Assembly: GCF_963675165.1 (NCBI RefSeq) | Contig: NC_087383.1 | Location: 2,200,979-2,264,978, forward strand | From: Halichondria panicea | Lineage: Eukaryota > Porifera > Demospongiae > Suberitida > Halichondriidae | DNA: 64,000 bases | Reading direction: 5' to 3' | Shown: positions 47,598 through 57,868 of the stretch, piece by piece | Position numbering within the stretch: the first letter of the stretch is position 1 | Layout: every line of letters starts with the position of its first letter | Notes under the pieces: model-generated | What the model saw: the letters and a program-made list of their open reading frames with translations, nothing else | Told to the model about the DNA's origin: nothing | Database searches by the model: none | Translations under genes and position numbers: made by a program

Positions 47598-47645
47598 AAA
47601 AGTGGGTGTATCTCAATCTTAGATATCTGAGATACACCCACTTTT
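47598..47645. promoter_or_regulatory. Inverted repeat upstream of NLR4
   Basis: The arms are 47598-47615 and 47627-47645, with one mismatch (TCTCAA on the left against TCTCAG elsewhere). It ends 80 bp before the ATG at 47726. Confidence 0.6.
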
Positions 47646-47725
47646 TTTGCAAGTCATGCAAAACAACAACACACCCAATATATTTCAGAGACAGCTAGCT
47701 GCAAGGCACAGATTTATTTGCTGGA

Positions 47726-50702
47726 ATGGCCACTAAAGAGCAGAACCAAGGTATAAAGACTGTCATGTTTCCTTTACAGGATAAACCTAATGATTGCTAA
47801 AGCATAAAACCCTCATTGGTGATTGCTAACCTTGTGTGCTTGGCATCTATTTTCAGAGCTCACAATTGACGATCTGAAGACAGAAATGAAACTAACTGAT
47901 GAGCAGCTCAATACAGCAATACAGGAACCAGATCTACCCGAGTTAGCAGCATGTTTCGACAATGTTCACAAAGGCTATCTTGAAAAACTGGAGCTCTCAC
48001 CTGGAGAGCAAACTGACGTGAAGACTAGAGCATATGTAGATGGCACTCTGGCAGGAATGTTGCTGGCTTTGAAATTCTGGATTCTGACCAACGAACTAGA
48101 CGCCACTTTCCAAGCTCTGCTACTCATTATACTCTCCCTGCTCAAAGAAGACGTTGCTGTTCGAGTGTGCAAGTACTTGTCTGACAAATGTGAGTCTGTC
48201 ATGTGAGAGTGTGGTTAGTGTGGTCATTGTGATACCATATGTTGTGGGAGTGATTGTAACCAAATAAGGAACTGTCCACTTAATTGCTATTGTTGCACAT
48301 ACCATTGTGTATTAAGATCACCAGGAATGGTACTCACCTATTGTTTTGTTTCCCCAGACTCCACCACCTCGTGTCCTCCCTCCCGAGAGAGGGTCCTGCT
48401 GAACCACAAGCTGTCCTCGTACAGGGACTACCTACAAAGTCGCTACAGAATGCAAGTATCCACATCAGCCACACAATGGCCTCCCGTCCCAACAAAGACA
48501 ATTTTCAAACTAGCCATGATTCAGAAGGAGGAAATACAGAGAGGAAGAATCGACGATGAATTTGTTAGGCTAACAATTACGGGGAAAATTGACGATATTT
48601 TACTTCAAAAAACTCCGGTTAACTTAACTAACATTTTCCCTGAGATTGAGGATACACGAAACTTTGTGTTGATTGAAGGAGCTCCCGGCTCTGGCAAGAG
48701 CACCCTTGCTCTACACATCTGTCAGGAGTGGGCAAAGGGGAAACTGTTCCAACAGTTCGATATTGCAATCCTGGTGAGACTGAGAGATCCCCTCGTTAGA
48801 GAAGCAAAAACAATAGAAGATCTTCTCCCTTGTAGGAATTCAACACTGGCATGCCAAATAGGGGCAACAATTTCAGGGACTGATGGCAAAGGTGTACTGT
48901 GGGTGCTGGACGGATGGGACGAACTTCCTTCTGACCTCCCTAGACACTCAATCATTAACAAACTAATTCGACCAGACATGTCACAAAAAGGAGCCCTACA
49001 CGAATCAGCTGTGATTGTAACATCTCGACCGTCATCTTCGGCTGAGCTCCACCCACTAGTCTCGTCCAGGGTGGAAGTGTTGGGGTTCAATCCACATGAA
49101 CTAGAACAGTATTTCACTGAGTGTCTGAAAGGTGACTCACAAGCTGTGCAGACTCTACTGGAGAGAATTCGAGAGAACCCAGTGGTAGAAGGTAGCTGCT
49201 ACCTCCCCCTCAATGCTTCCATTGTCGTTAATTGCTTCCTTTCTGACAACCACTCCCTCCCAACATCCAACCACGGGATATTCACATCAATTGTCCAGAG
49301 CTCTCTCAAGAGATACCTCCAGGAGAAGTTGGGGAAGACCACTCCAGTGGGAGACATCACATCCCCAGACTCACTGCCCTCGGAAATCAGTACGCAGACC
49401 GTACAAATGTGTCAACTTGCATATCATGGGATCGAAAAAAACAAAGCGACATTTACTGACGGTGATTTGGCCGCTCTTTGCATTACGAAGGACATTTCAA
49501 ACGTGGGATTATTACAAACTGTTCCCAGTATCATTAGCGATGGTCATTTGGTTTACTACTGCTTTCTCCACCTGTCTATTCAAGAGCTACTGGCAGCAAT
49601 CCACATCTCTCTCATGTCTCCCAAGCAACAAATCTCTGTATTCCAGAAGCTCTTTGGGAATCCTCGATTCAGTGCAGTCTTCCAGTTTTATGCTGGTATC
49701 ACCAAACTGAGTACAAGTAGACCAATCCTCAGCAAGCTACCTCGATTCTTGTGTCCAGTTCCAGCCACTGTTTTTGATCTGGTCAGAAAGGTTGTCAAAA
49801 CTGAGAAAGAGAAGTATGGTGAGAAGCCCCTTTTGTTGTCCCTCATCAATTGTTTGTACGAAGCTGAAGACTCGCGACTGTGTGTGTTTGTGGCTAATCT
49901 TCTTAATCACAATCTAAATCTTGATTACACTACAATGAATCCTATCAACTGCCTCTCTGTTGGATATTTCGTATCAGCTTGTTCCAACACCAGTAATGGA
50001 TTCACACTTAGTCTCAGAAGTTGCTCTATTAGTGACCAAGGCTGCAAATTTCTGGTCCGAGGACTCTCCAAGTGTCCCAACTCTAATAATGATATTCCTA
50101 CAGAAGGGATACACATCGCTGAGATTATCGAGAACACTATTTCAATATCTGAATTGGATTTGTTTAATAATGCCATTGGCAACAGTGGACTTAGCACACT
50201 CTGTGAGGCCTTCTCAGCGAACATATCATTAAAGAGCCTGCACCTGACCAAATGCTCACTAACAATATCAGACGACAATGGAGCTGCCCTCTATCAACTT
50301 CTGAATACAAACAATTCCCTCGAATATCTTAATTTGTCATTTAACACAGTGACTAGCTGTCGTCACATTGCTGCTGGACTTGCAGTCAATAAGACTCTGA
50401 GAACATTGCACTTGTATAACTGTGAACTGACTGATCAGAGTATCGAGGAGCTATCAACTGGACTGATCAACAAGATTGAAACACTGTACATTAGGGGTAA
50501 TCACTCAATAACAGAAGATGGAATGAAGACGCTTGCCAGACATCTAACCACCCACTGCTCTGAACTGACACGATTGGGGATACCCTACCACCTAGGATCC
50601 TGTATCGAGACAGTATTCAGGGACGTTAACGAAGAGAGGAAGAGAAATGGACTACCCAAGATCAATGTTGATTATGTGTATGATTATGTGAGATTGTTGT
50701 GA
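47726..50702 (+). CDS. NLR4: Death-NACHT-LRR immune receptor
   Basis: The exons are 47726-47750, 47857-48189 and 48358-50702, in phase, 900 aa. The Death domain is almost identical to NLR1. The NACHT has GAPGSGKST and VLWVLDGWDEL, with the CQIGATISGTDGKG form between them, like NLR1. The C-terminus is extended (NVDYVYDYVRLL) compared with the paralogues because the frame runs on into the AT-rich 3' sequence. The LRRs differ from NLR1 mainly at solvent-face positions. Confidence 0.9.
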
Positions 50703-53096
50703 GATTAATTATTTATAATTATGTATATTAATTGATTGATTATTATTAATAATTAACGTTTAGTTATAATTATATTATGATTATTGTTGTTATTAATTAA
50801 TTAATAAATGTTAATTAATTTGTTGTGTTATGCATCTAATCTCTATCATTGGTCAATATAATTATAGCACATGTACAGATGGTGACGAGTGAATTCAATG
50901 CTTCCTACTGACACGGAGAGCATGTCATGCACTAGCTGTATGTATGTAACTGAATACACTATTGTAATAATGCTATAATCTCCACCTAGCTAGCCTCCTT
51001 CACAGGCTTTCAAGAGAAGTGCGGCATGGGCCGGGATCGAGGCTAATCTCGACATGATCTACTTTTGACAATAATTATATTACTAGGACAATTTACAAAA
51101 CAGTTAGTGTACAGAAGACTAGAAATATGTCGGCACATTACATAACAATTACCTAAAAACAAATCAGTTGGAATTGGTCAATATAGCACAGTAATAATGA
51201 TGGTTTAAATTCAATGCTCCCTACAGTGTCACAGAGAGCACATGCACTGTACGTATAAAACTGTCAATGAATGTAGTGGAAATCCAATTTAACGCTCTGT
51301 CGATTTTTGTTTATAGGAAGATGAGCAGATTAACGTTCACTTTGGCCCTTCCAAACATCTTCATGATTGCTAGGCCCTCGTATTGCAGCTGAAGGAGGTC
51401 CTGTGTGGGGAGAAGAGAGGGCAGTGAAACACTTCAACTAGTATAAGACAAAGAATGCATGTATTTGTAAGACAAATGAATACATGTACTTACATACACC
51501 GTACAAGCATACCAACACTATACCTGACACAAGGCAGTAAACTTCTTGAACACTTTACGTACCTACTAAATTACACCACACCACTTTTTGTAGCTGGGTA
51601 GGTAATGGTCGTAAATATTGTGAGTGAAAATGTGCATGCTGTTTTGGTGAGGAAAAGTGATGACCTTTTCTGAGGTAAAAAATTCACCACTGTACAAAAG
51701 TTCCAATAGTAGAAAAGCAGCTGACCTTTAATTGCAAGTTGGCCTGACCACTTTAAAGTTGCTTGCTACGCCCCTGCATGAAGATTGGGGCATAAAAATA
51801 AGTTAATAGCCTCACACTGGAGGAATTGTTAAAGTCTAGATTAGTAGTATAGTCTGAGCTTCAGTCAAACAGTGGACAAAGTACGTACCAGAGCAATTAA
51901 TGGCACATGTGATGATTATCATGTTGTTTAATAGAAGTATGCTAGTATAACGGCTACTCAAGTATACGGAGACTCACAGAGTGGGTGGAGCATATCTCCA
52001 TGGACGCTGATGTATGGATGATTGGCTTGGTCACGTTAGAGTACGCGTCGATACCCAGCTATCTGTCCGGGGGGTCCACAGTCGATGCTCGCTGGAAGAA
52101 CCCTCTGTGGGGGGTACAGTGAGAGTCATAATTATTATTATGATTCAGTTCCGGGAATAAATGTCATAGAAAGTCACTATTTGACTCACATTTTTTCCAG
52201 TCGAGGTAAATGGAACACAGCTATAGGTTACGTCTCTGTGGGACATGTGAAATTGTGTATCAGGTTTTAAGCAACTAATAAGGATTATCATCTATTAATC
52301 TTGTTGAGCGCACAGTCCATTCTACCCCCCGCCCACACACACCTGGTCAGTAGACAGCTGATTGCCTATCCACAACATCGAAGGATTTTATCGCGGCTAT
52401 GTACTTCATTGTACAGCTGCAAGGGGAGTGACGTGTGATACAGTGTGATTCAATGAAAGTCAGTACAACACAGTTAGTGTATGTTTACCAAAGAGGTACA
52501 TGAGATTGTTCTGACAAATCATTCTTGTACTCTCTAATACACTAACAGGGTTTCATCTAGGATAACAAGTTGGGGGGGGGGGAGATTTGGGAGTGCGTAA
52601 GCGCAAGTGTTTGGCTATGCCCACTTAAAAAAAGTTGATTTAATACTAATGTGATGATGTCATTATTCTACAAGATTTGGGGGGGGGGAAGAACCACCCC
52701 CCCTACTAGATGAAACCCTGACTAACTGATACAGTATCAAAGATGCAACCTTTTACATGGCAAAATTAAAAACGGCCATTGTCAAAGTAATGTAGACGCA
52801 ATCGGCATCATGTATAAATTGTGTATTTGGCCTAAGCCATATTCAGTACATACTATATAGCAGGTCATTTTCGTAGGTTATAACATTCAAAACAAACAAC
52901 GTCTACACACAGTAAGTGCAGTAGTAGTAGATCTAAGAGGTAGTCTAATGCTCAAGAATGATGGAACATCTTATATACATATAGTAGTCATCTGCAGAAT
53001 TGTGTAGAGGAGATGTTTCACCATCTTTGAGCATTAGTTTACCTCTTAGATCTACTACTACTGCACTGCACTATACTGCACTTACTGTGTATATAG
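50703..53096. repeat. Downstream flank duplicated from the NLR2 unit
   Basis: It matches about 19197-21611 nearly base for base. It includes AATAAA (50803-50808), the kinesin-like 3' exon block with its TAG, the short MITE (52556-52720) and the first part of the inverted repeat seen at 21421. The match stops at TGTATATAG, exactly where the large transposon begins. No intact gene is seen in it. Confidence 0.85.
50803..50808 (+). terminator. Poly(A) signal AATAAA of NLR4
   Basis: AATAAA lies 101 bp after the NLR4 stop in the shared AT-rich block also found behind NLR1 and NLR2. Confidence 0.6.
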
Positions 53097-53225
53097 ACAA
53101 GTGGCTAAATGCAGTACGTTAGCCTGTGTAGAAAGGGTTAAAATGACCATGAATCTCATTATAATTGCACTGTAGCTAGCCTAGGGGGCGGCTAATAATA
53201 ATTATAATGTGTCGCGCAGTCCAGC
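53097..53225 (+). repeat. Left terminal inverted repeat of the MULE
   Basis: It is inverted relative to about 62195-62338. After CTAGCCTAGGGGGCGGCTAA the left copy has lost about 15 bp relative to the right (AATAATTATAATG against a longer AT tract containing CACGAATACG). Both then rejoin at TGTGTCGCGCAGTCCAGCGA. Confidence 0.85.
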
Positions 53226-54359
53226 GAGTCTGGAGAGTCTGGAGAGTCTTAAGAGACTTGCGAGTCTGGCGAGTCCTGAGAGTCTGGAGAGTCTGGAGAG
53301 TCTAGCGAGCCCTGAGAGTCTTGAGAGTCTGGATGGAGTCTGGAGAGCCCTGAGAGCCCTGAGAGTCTAGCGAGTCCTGAGAGACTGGAGAGTCTGGAGA
53401 GTCTAGCGAGCCCTGAGAGTCTGGAGAGTCCTGCGAGTCTGGCGAGTCCTGAGAGTCTGGAGAGTCTGGAGAGTCTAGCGAGCCCTGAGAGTCTTGAGAG
53501 TCCTGAGAGTCTGGATGGAGTCTGGAGAGCCCTGAGAGTCTTAAGAGTCCTGAGAGTCTAGCGAGTCCTGAGAGACTGGAGAGTCTTGAGAGTCCTGAGA
53601 GTCTAGCGAGTCCTGAGAGACTGGAGAGTCTGGAGAGTCCTGAGAGTCTGGAGAGTCTAGCGAGCCCTGAGAGTCTTGAGAGTCCTGAGAGTCTGGAGAG
53701 TCTGGAGAGTCTGGAGTCTAGCGAGCCCTGAGAGTCTGGAGAGTCTTGAGAGTCCTGAGAGTCTAGAGAGTCTGGAGAGTGTAGCGAGCCCTGAGAGTCT
53801 GGAGAGTCTTGAGAGTCCTGAGAGTCTAGCGAGTCCTGAGAGACTGGAGAGTCTTGAGAGTCCTGAAAGTCTAGCGAGTCACGAGAGTCTGGAGAGTCTG
53901 GAGAGTCTAGCGAGTCCGGAGAGTCTGACAAGTCCTGAGAGTCTGGCGAGTCCTAAGAGTCCTGAGAGTCTGGCGAGTCCTGAGAGTCTAGCGAGTCCTG
54001 AGAGTCTGGCGAGTCCGGAGAGTCCTGAGAGTCTGGCGAGTCCTGAGAGTCTGGAGTCTAGCGAGCCCTGAGAGTCTGGAGAGTCTTGAGAGTCCTGAGA
54101 GTCTAGCGAGTCCTGAGAGACTGGAGAGTCTGGAGAGTCCTTGAGAGTTTGGGAGTCTGGAGAGTCTGGAGAGTCCAGGGAGTCCTGAGAGTCCTGAGAG
54201 TCTGGAGAGTCTGGAGAGTCTAGCGAGTCCGGAGAGTCTGGCGAGTCCTGAGAGTCTGGCGAGTCCTAAGAGTCTGGCGAGTCCGGAGAGTCCGGAGAGT
54301 CTGGAGAGTCCGGAGAGTCTAGCGAGTCCTGAGAGTCCTGAGAGTCTGGTAAGTCCTAG
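53221..54359 (+). repeat. Left subterminal minisatellite array (GAGTCTGGA-type)
   Basis: Around 120 head-to-tail units of 9 bp alternate GAGTCTGGA, GAGTCCTGA, GAGTCTAGC and GAGCCCTGA variants, with higher-order blocks of about 80-110 bp. The Asp-Ser-Pro/Gln and Glu-Ser-Leu reading frames in it are products of the repeat, not proteins. The strand is purine-rich, and the mirrored array at the other end could pair with it. Confidence 0.9.
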
Positions 54360-54533
54360 ATAATGATGAGAGTCCAGAGAGTTTAGTGTGTTCTGAAAGT
54401 CTAGAGCCTGCTATAGTGTTCTCTATAGAGTAGAGTACTATGAATTCTAATCATCACAAGCACATAATAATTTCATAATAAATGGTTTTGATCAGAAAAG
54501 ATATATTATTATTTTTTTTCAGACATGTATTTA

Positions 54534-57500
54534 CTATGTACAAAGGTTACAGAGAAAAGAGTTTTCGTTTACAGGTCTCCCACACAAAGTGTGGAGCCAC
54601 AGATTGCACTTCGAACATTGAGCCCAATGAACTCGATCAGATGTACCATATTGCCTGTCATCTTCTTTGTAGCAAACAACACATACATTAATGTCCACTT
54701 TAGACAGATTTTCTTTACAGTTAGCCATAGCAGCAACTGACGGTTTAGCAATCCCTGTATGTCGCGGCCTCTTGTTCTTTATTGACTGGAATCTGATTTG
54801 AGTTTCATTAAGCGCATTAGGTGAAGAACGGCTTTTGATTGGTAAGGTGGGATGCTCTTTCCTTGTTTCATATGCCTTAAGAACATTAATACCGCTTTTG
54901 ATATGCTCAGTGACACTTCGAACTGCATCATTACTGTCAGAAGATGTGAGTAGAGTGTGCAACTGGTGCAAATGATCAAATGCACTTTTCTTCAGCATAT
55001 CAATTTGACCTCCAGCATTGGAGAGGATGGTACTTAAGTGTGTAGGATCATTAATGAGGGAAATAGCTTTTTGTCTCGATTCCTCAGTGCTTATTTCAGG
55101 AGAAATGTCTGAGCCTGATGAATCATCTATAGAATTAGAAATCTCTGACCTATCCGTTTTGTCTGAAGCTGTAGTTAAAGAATGACTTTCAGTGGCTGAG
55201 TCTGCATGCACTTGTTGCATTGTTCGTGGATTTGGCCAGAAAGCATGTAGCATGGATGTGTTTACATATTGTAGTATGTACAACCGAGTCAACACATGAA
55301 CAATTGTACATGTGGATGCATACATCACATGCTGCGCACCTCAGTTTGCAAGAGAAAGGACAGGACTGATTCTCCAAATGAACAGTGTACATTCTTCCGG
55401 AGGTTGTCTGAGAACTTATCTTCCATTCTTTGTTTGAAATCGATTGGAGATGACAGCCTTCAGAAATCATCTTAGAACTTTCTTTGTGCCTTCGATTTAT
55501 TTCATTAATACGATAAGTTGTTTTCCCTTTATGAACTTTTTGTACTTGTTCAAAGGCCTTATTACGAGCAAGCTTCAAAAGAATATGTATAAGTTGATCA
55601 AGTCGTCGATTCTTCTTTCCTTCTAGATACACAATTTTCAGTACTCGATGAAAAGATTCCAAATACATGTTTGTGTTCACAAACTTGCCTATTCTGTAAC
55701 AGGTTGCCCACTCTTCCACCCTTGGCGTGTAATTTCTTTGAAAGTAAGAGCAAAATTGTGGGTGACAATTTGATAAATTTCTGCAACAAACTTCGGAATT
55801 TGTCAGGTTGCAGTTCTGTCAGTAAAGTTCTCAAATGGTGATATACGTCAATTCGATTTTCATTGAGAGGAATACGCTCCTTAAGAGCTTTTCTCCAAGC
55901 ACGATCTACGTGCCAGGCACACAGCAGTTTTGTGGTGTTGATACTGCTGTACGCAGCTGTCCAAGCACTCCAGTACTGCGTCGCATCATCTGACATGAAC
56001 ACTTGTGTGGAAAGGGGACCAGTTCTTTTCCTCAATTCTAGGAAAAAATAGGCCAGCATACAAGTGTCTTCTCGTGTAGTTATAGCCCACGCAACTGGAA
56101 TTCCTTCCCCAAAATCGTCAACTACCATAACAACAGTTACCAGCAGGTATTCGTAATAATTAGTTGAATGGGTGGCATCTACACAAATTACATTTCCTCC
56201 AAAAGCTTTCATCATCTCGAGCTGAAACTGCAGGGGCGGATCCAGGGGTGATTTTGAGGGGCTGAAGCCCCCCCTTTTGAAAAAACTACCATGTGTTGTA
56301 GTCTGACTCTACAACAATTTTGCCACCAATTATGCATCTGTAGACTCACTTGAAATCACTTGAGAGATGCTAGACAACAGCTACTAGGAATATAAAGGAT
56401 CTAGGGTAGCTAGCTGGACGTACCTAGCTAGCTAGCTAGCTGTACGTACGTACGTACATCTGATCAGTACAGTATCACCATAGTATTAAAAGTAAGTGCA
56501 GAGGTCACGTCAACGTATTCTACTCATTAATATGAAAGTTCAAAGGTCAAATCTTGCAAAAAATTCGCCTCTGGCGAGGTTGTTGCCCTGGGCGGCTCTG
56601 CCGCCCTCGTACGGGGCTTCGCCCCTTTCTAGCTAGCCCCCCCCTTTTGTTTTTCCTGGATCCGCCCCTGAACTGGGTTTGAAGTGCCAACAAAAAATCG
56701 TTGTCTTTCACTCCTTCTCTTTCACTAGACACCCCTTGCGGTTTGAAAGCAATAACTGGACAAAATTCCATGCTTTTCAGCTCTTCGACCCATGCAGCAA
56801 CACTTGTGTAGTCGTTTGAGTGCTTTTGTACTCCATCCACATTGCACACTCTTTTGATATTCTGGATATCTTTTTTTGTGCTATGATGACACCGTTTCAG
56901 GCCACCTTCATCGACACTGTCTCTAATGTCATCTAGAATTCGATCTATCGTCACCCCTTGCAACAGTTTGTTGAATACAGCTAGCTTGAAGTCCTTAGGG
57001 AGTCGTAAATGCATTACATCTTCTTCTGGAGTGTGGCCATAATGCGTGGAACAAAAGTTAACCAGCACATTTCCTCCTGTGTGCTGACTTACAATTAGGT
57101 GAGCTGTACAGTAGACACCTAATTTTTCCGAGCCCTGCAACTTCGAATTTCTGAGGCCTTTTGTGGTTGATCTAGATTTTCCTGATCTGTTACAATAGTA
57201 GTACCAAGTACGTACTCCACAGCGGACACGGGATCCACACGGCTGCACATACTGTGTGCAGGTTCGAGTTTCTTCACCCTCCTTCCATCTTAAAAACTCT
57301 GAAAAGCCAGAAAACTCATGTTTCTCTGTATAAACAGTTGTTTCGTGAGCTTGTGTTAGATGTTGGATTAACTCTTGTACGAAACGAAATCTGTAAGAAA
57401 GAAACTAATAATAATGTGGAAGTTGCAGTTGCATGATCTGTGTAATCATGTGCCATTAAGTATTCAATCGATCTAACCTGGAGTCACAAGTAATACAGCA

Positions 57501-57656
57501 GATATATCCAATTTCTGATGTTTCTTGTGAAGAGATTTCTTGGGTCAGATCTAGACTCTTCCCTAGAGCCTTTTCTCTGTGTTGCCTTACATGTCGAGCT
57601 AGACTACTGCTGTGTGCATAACTGCTTGAGCAAGACTTGCAAATATAGAGCGACAT
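54534..57656 (-). pseudogene. MULE transposase gene: C2H2 finger, DDE core, SWIM and PHD fingers, disrupted
   Basis: Exon 1 (57656-57478) starts MSLYICKSCSSSYAHSSSLA, a C2H2-like finger. Exon 2 starts at 57390 after CTTACAG, with the join in phase. A basic, Cys-containing region leads to the MULE core: Asp in VICVDATHSTNYYEY (56179), Asp in FMSDDATQYW (55990), CAWH (about 55921) and Glu in NMYLESFHRVLK (55659). A SWIM finger CxCx9CxH follows at 55302-55258 and a PHD-type C4HC3 finger at about 54680-54540 before the stop. Lesions: a MITE at 56231-56670, a frame change between the second Asp and the Glu near 55780, and another between the SWIM finger and the acidic linker near 55240. The first two exons and each segment are otherwise open. 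The enzyme would cut and paste the element; this copy cannot make it intact. Confidence 0.85.
56231..56670. mobile_element. 440-bp MITE inserted in the transposase
   Basis: The inverted ends are CAGGGGCGGATCCAGG and CCTGGATCCGCCCCTG. AACTG is present on both sides (56226-56230 and 56671-56675), a 5-bp target duplication. Insert plus one repeat is 445 bp, and the transposase frames on the two sides are in register once this length is subtracted. So it entered an intact part of the gene. There is no ORF of its own. Confidence 0.9.
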
Positions 57657-57868
57657 TGAGCCAAATCCAGAATATTATACACAGAGCAAACTATGATTTT
57701 GTTGAGACTTCTCCCGCTTGTTCAGGCTATTATAGACTGTAATTATGTACAGCACATGCGCGTAATCATCAATTAAGTATTAATTTCGCTGCGAGTACCT
57801 AATTGTTGTTCCAAAGAAGAACCAGTTCGAAGAACAAGCTCATCATTGTATCATTGTGCCATATAACC
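57657..57868. promoter_or_regulatory. Divergent promoter region of the MULE
   Basis: This 212-bp gap separates the transposase ATG (minus) from the ATPase ATG (plus). It is AT-rich with TAATTATGTAC and CACATGCGCG. Both genes must be expressed from here unless their 5' exons lie further away. I see no clear TATA motif. Confidence 0.5.

Noticed and set aside
53302-54071. Long ORFs of Asp-Ser-Pro/Gln and Glu-Ser-Leu/Pro repeats on both strands
   Set aside because: They are translations of a 9-bp repeat (a multiple of three, so all frames stay open). No splice sites, no non-repeat sequence, and the mirrored array gives the same.
57518-57742. Plus-strand ORF opposite transposase exon 1
   Set aside because: It is a shadow of the zinc-finger exon on the minus strand, with no motif of its own.
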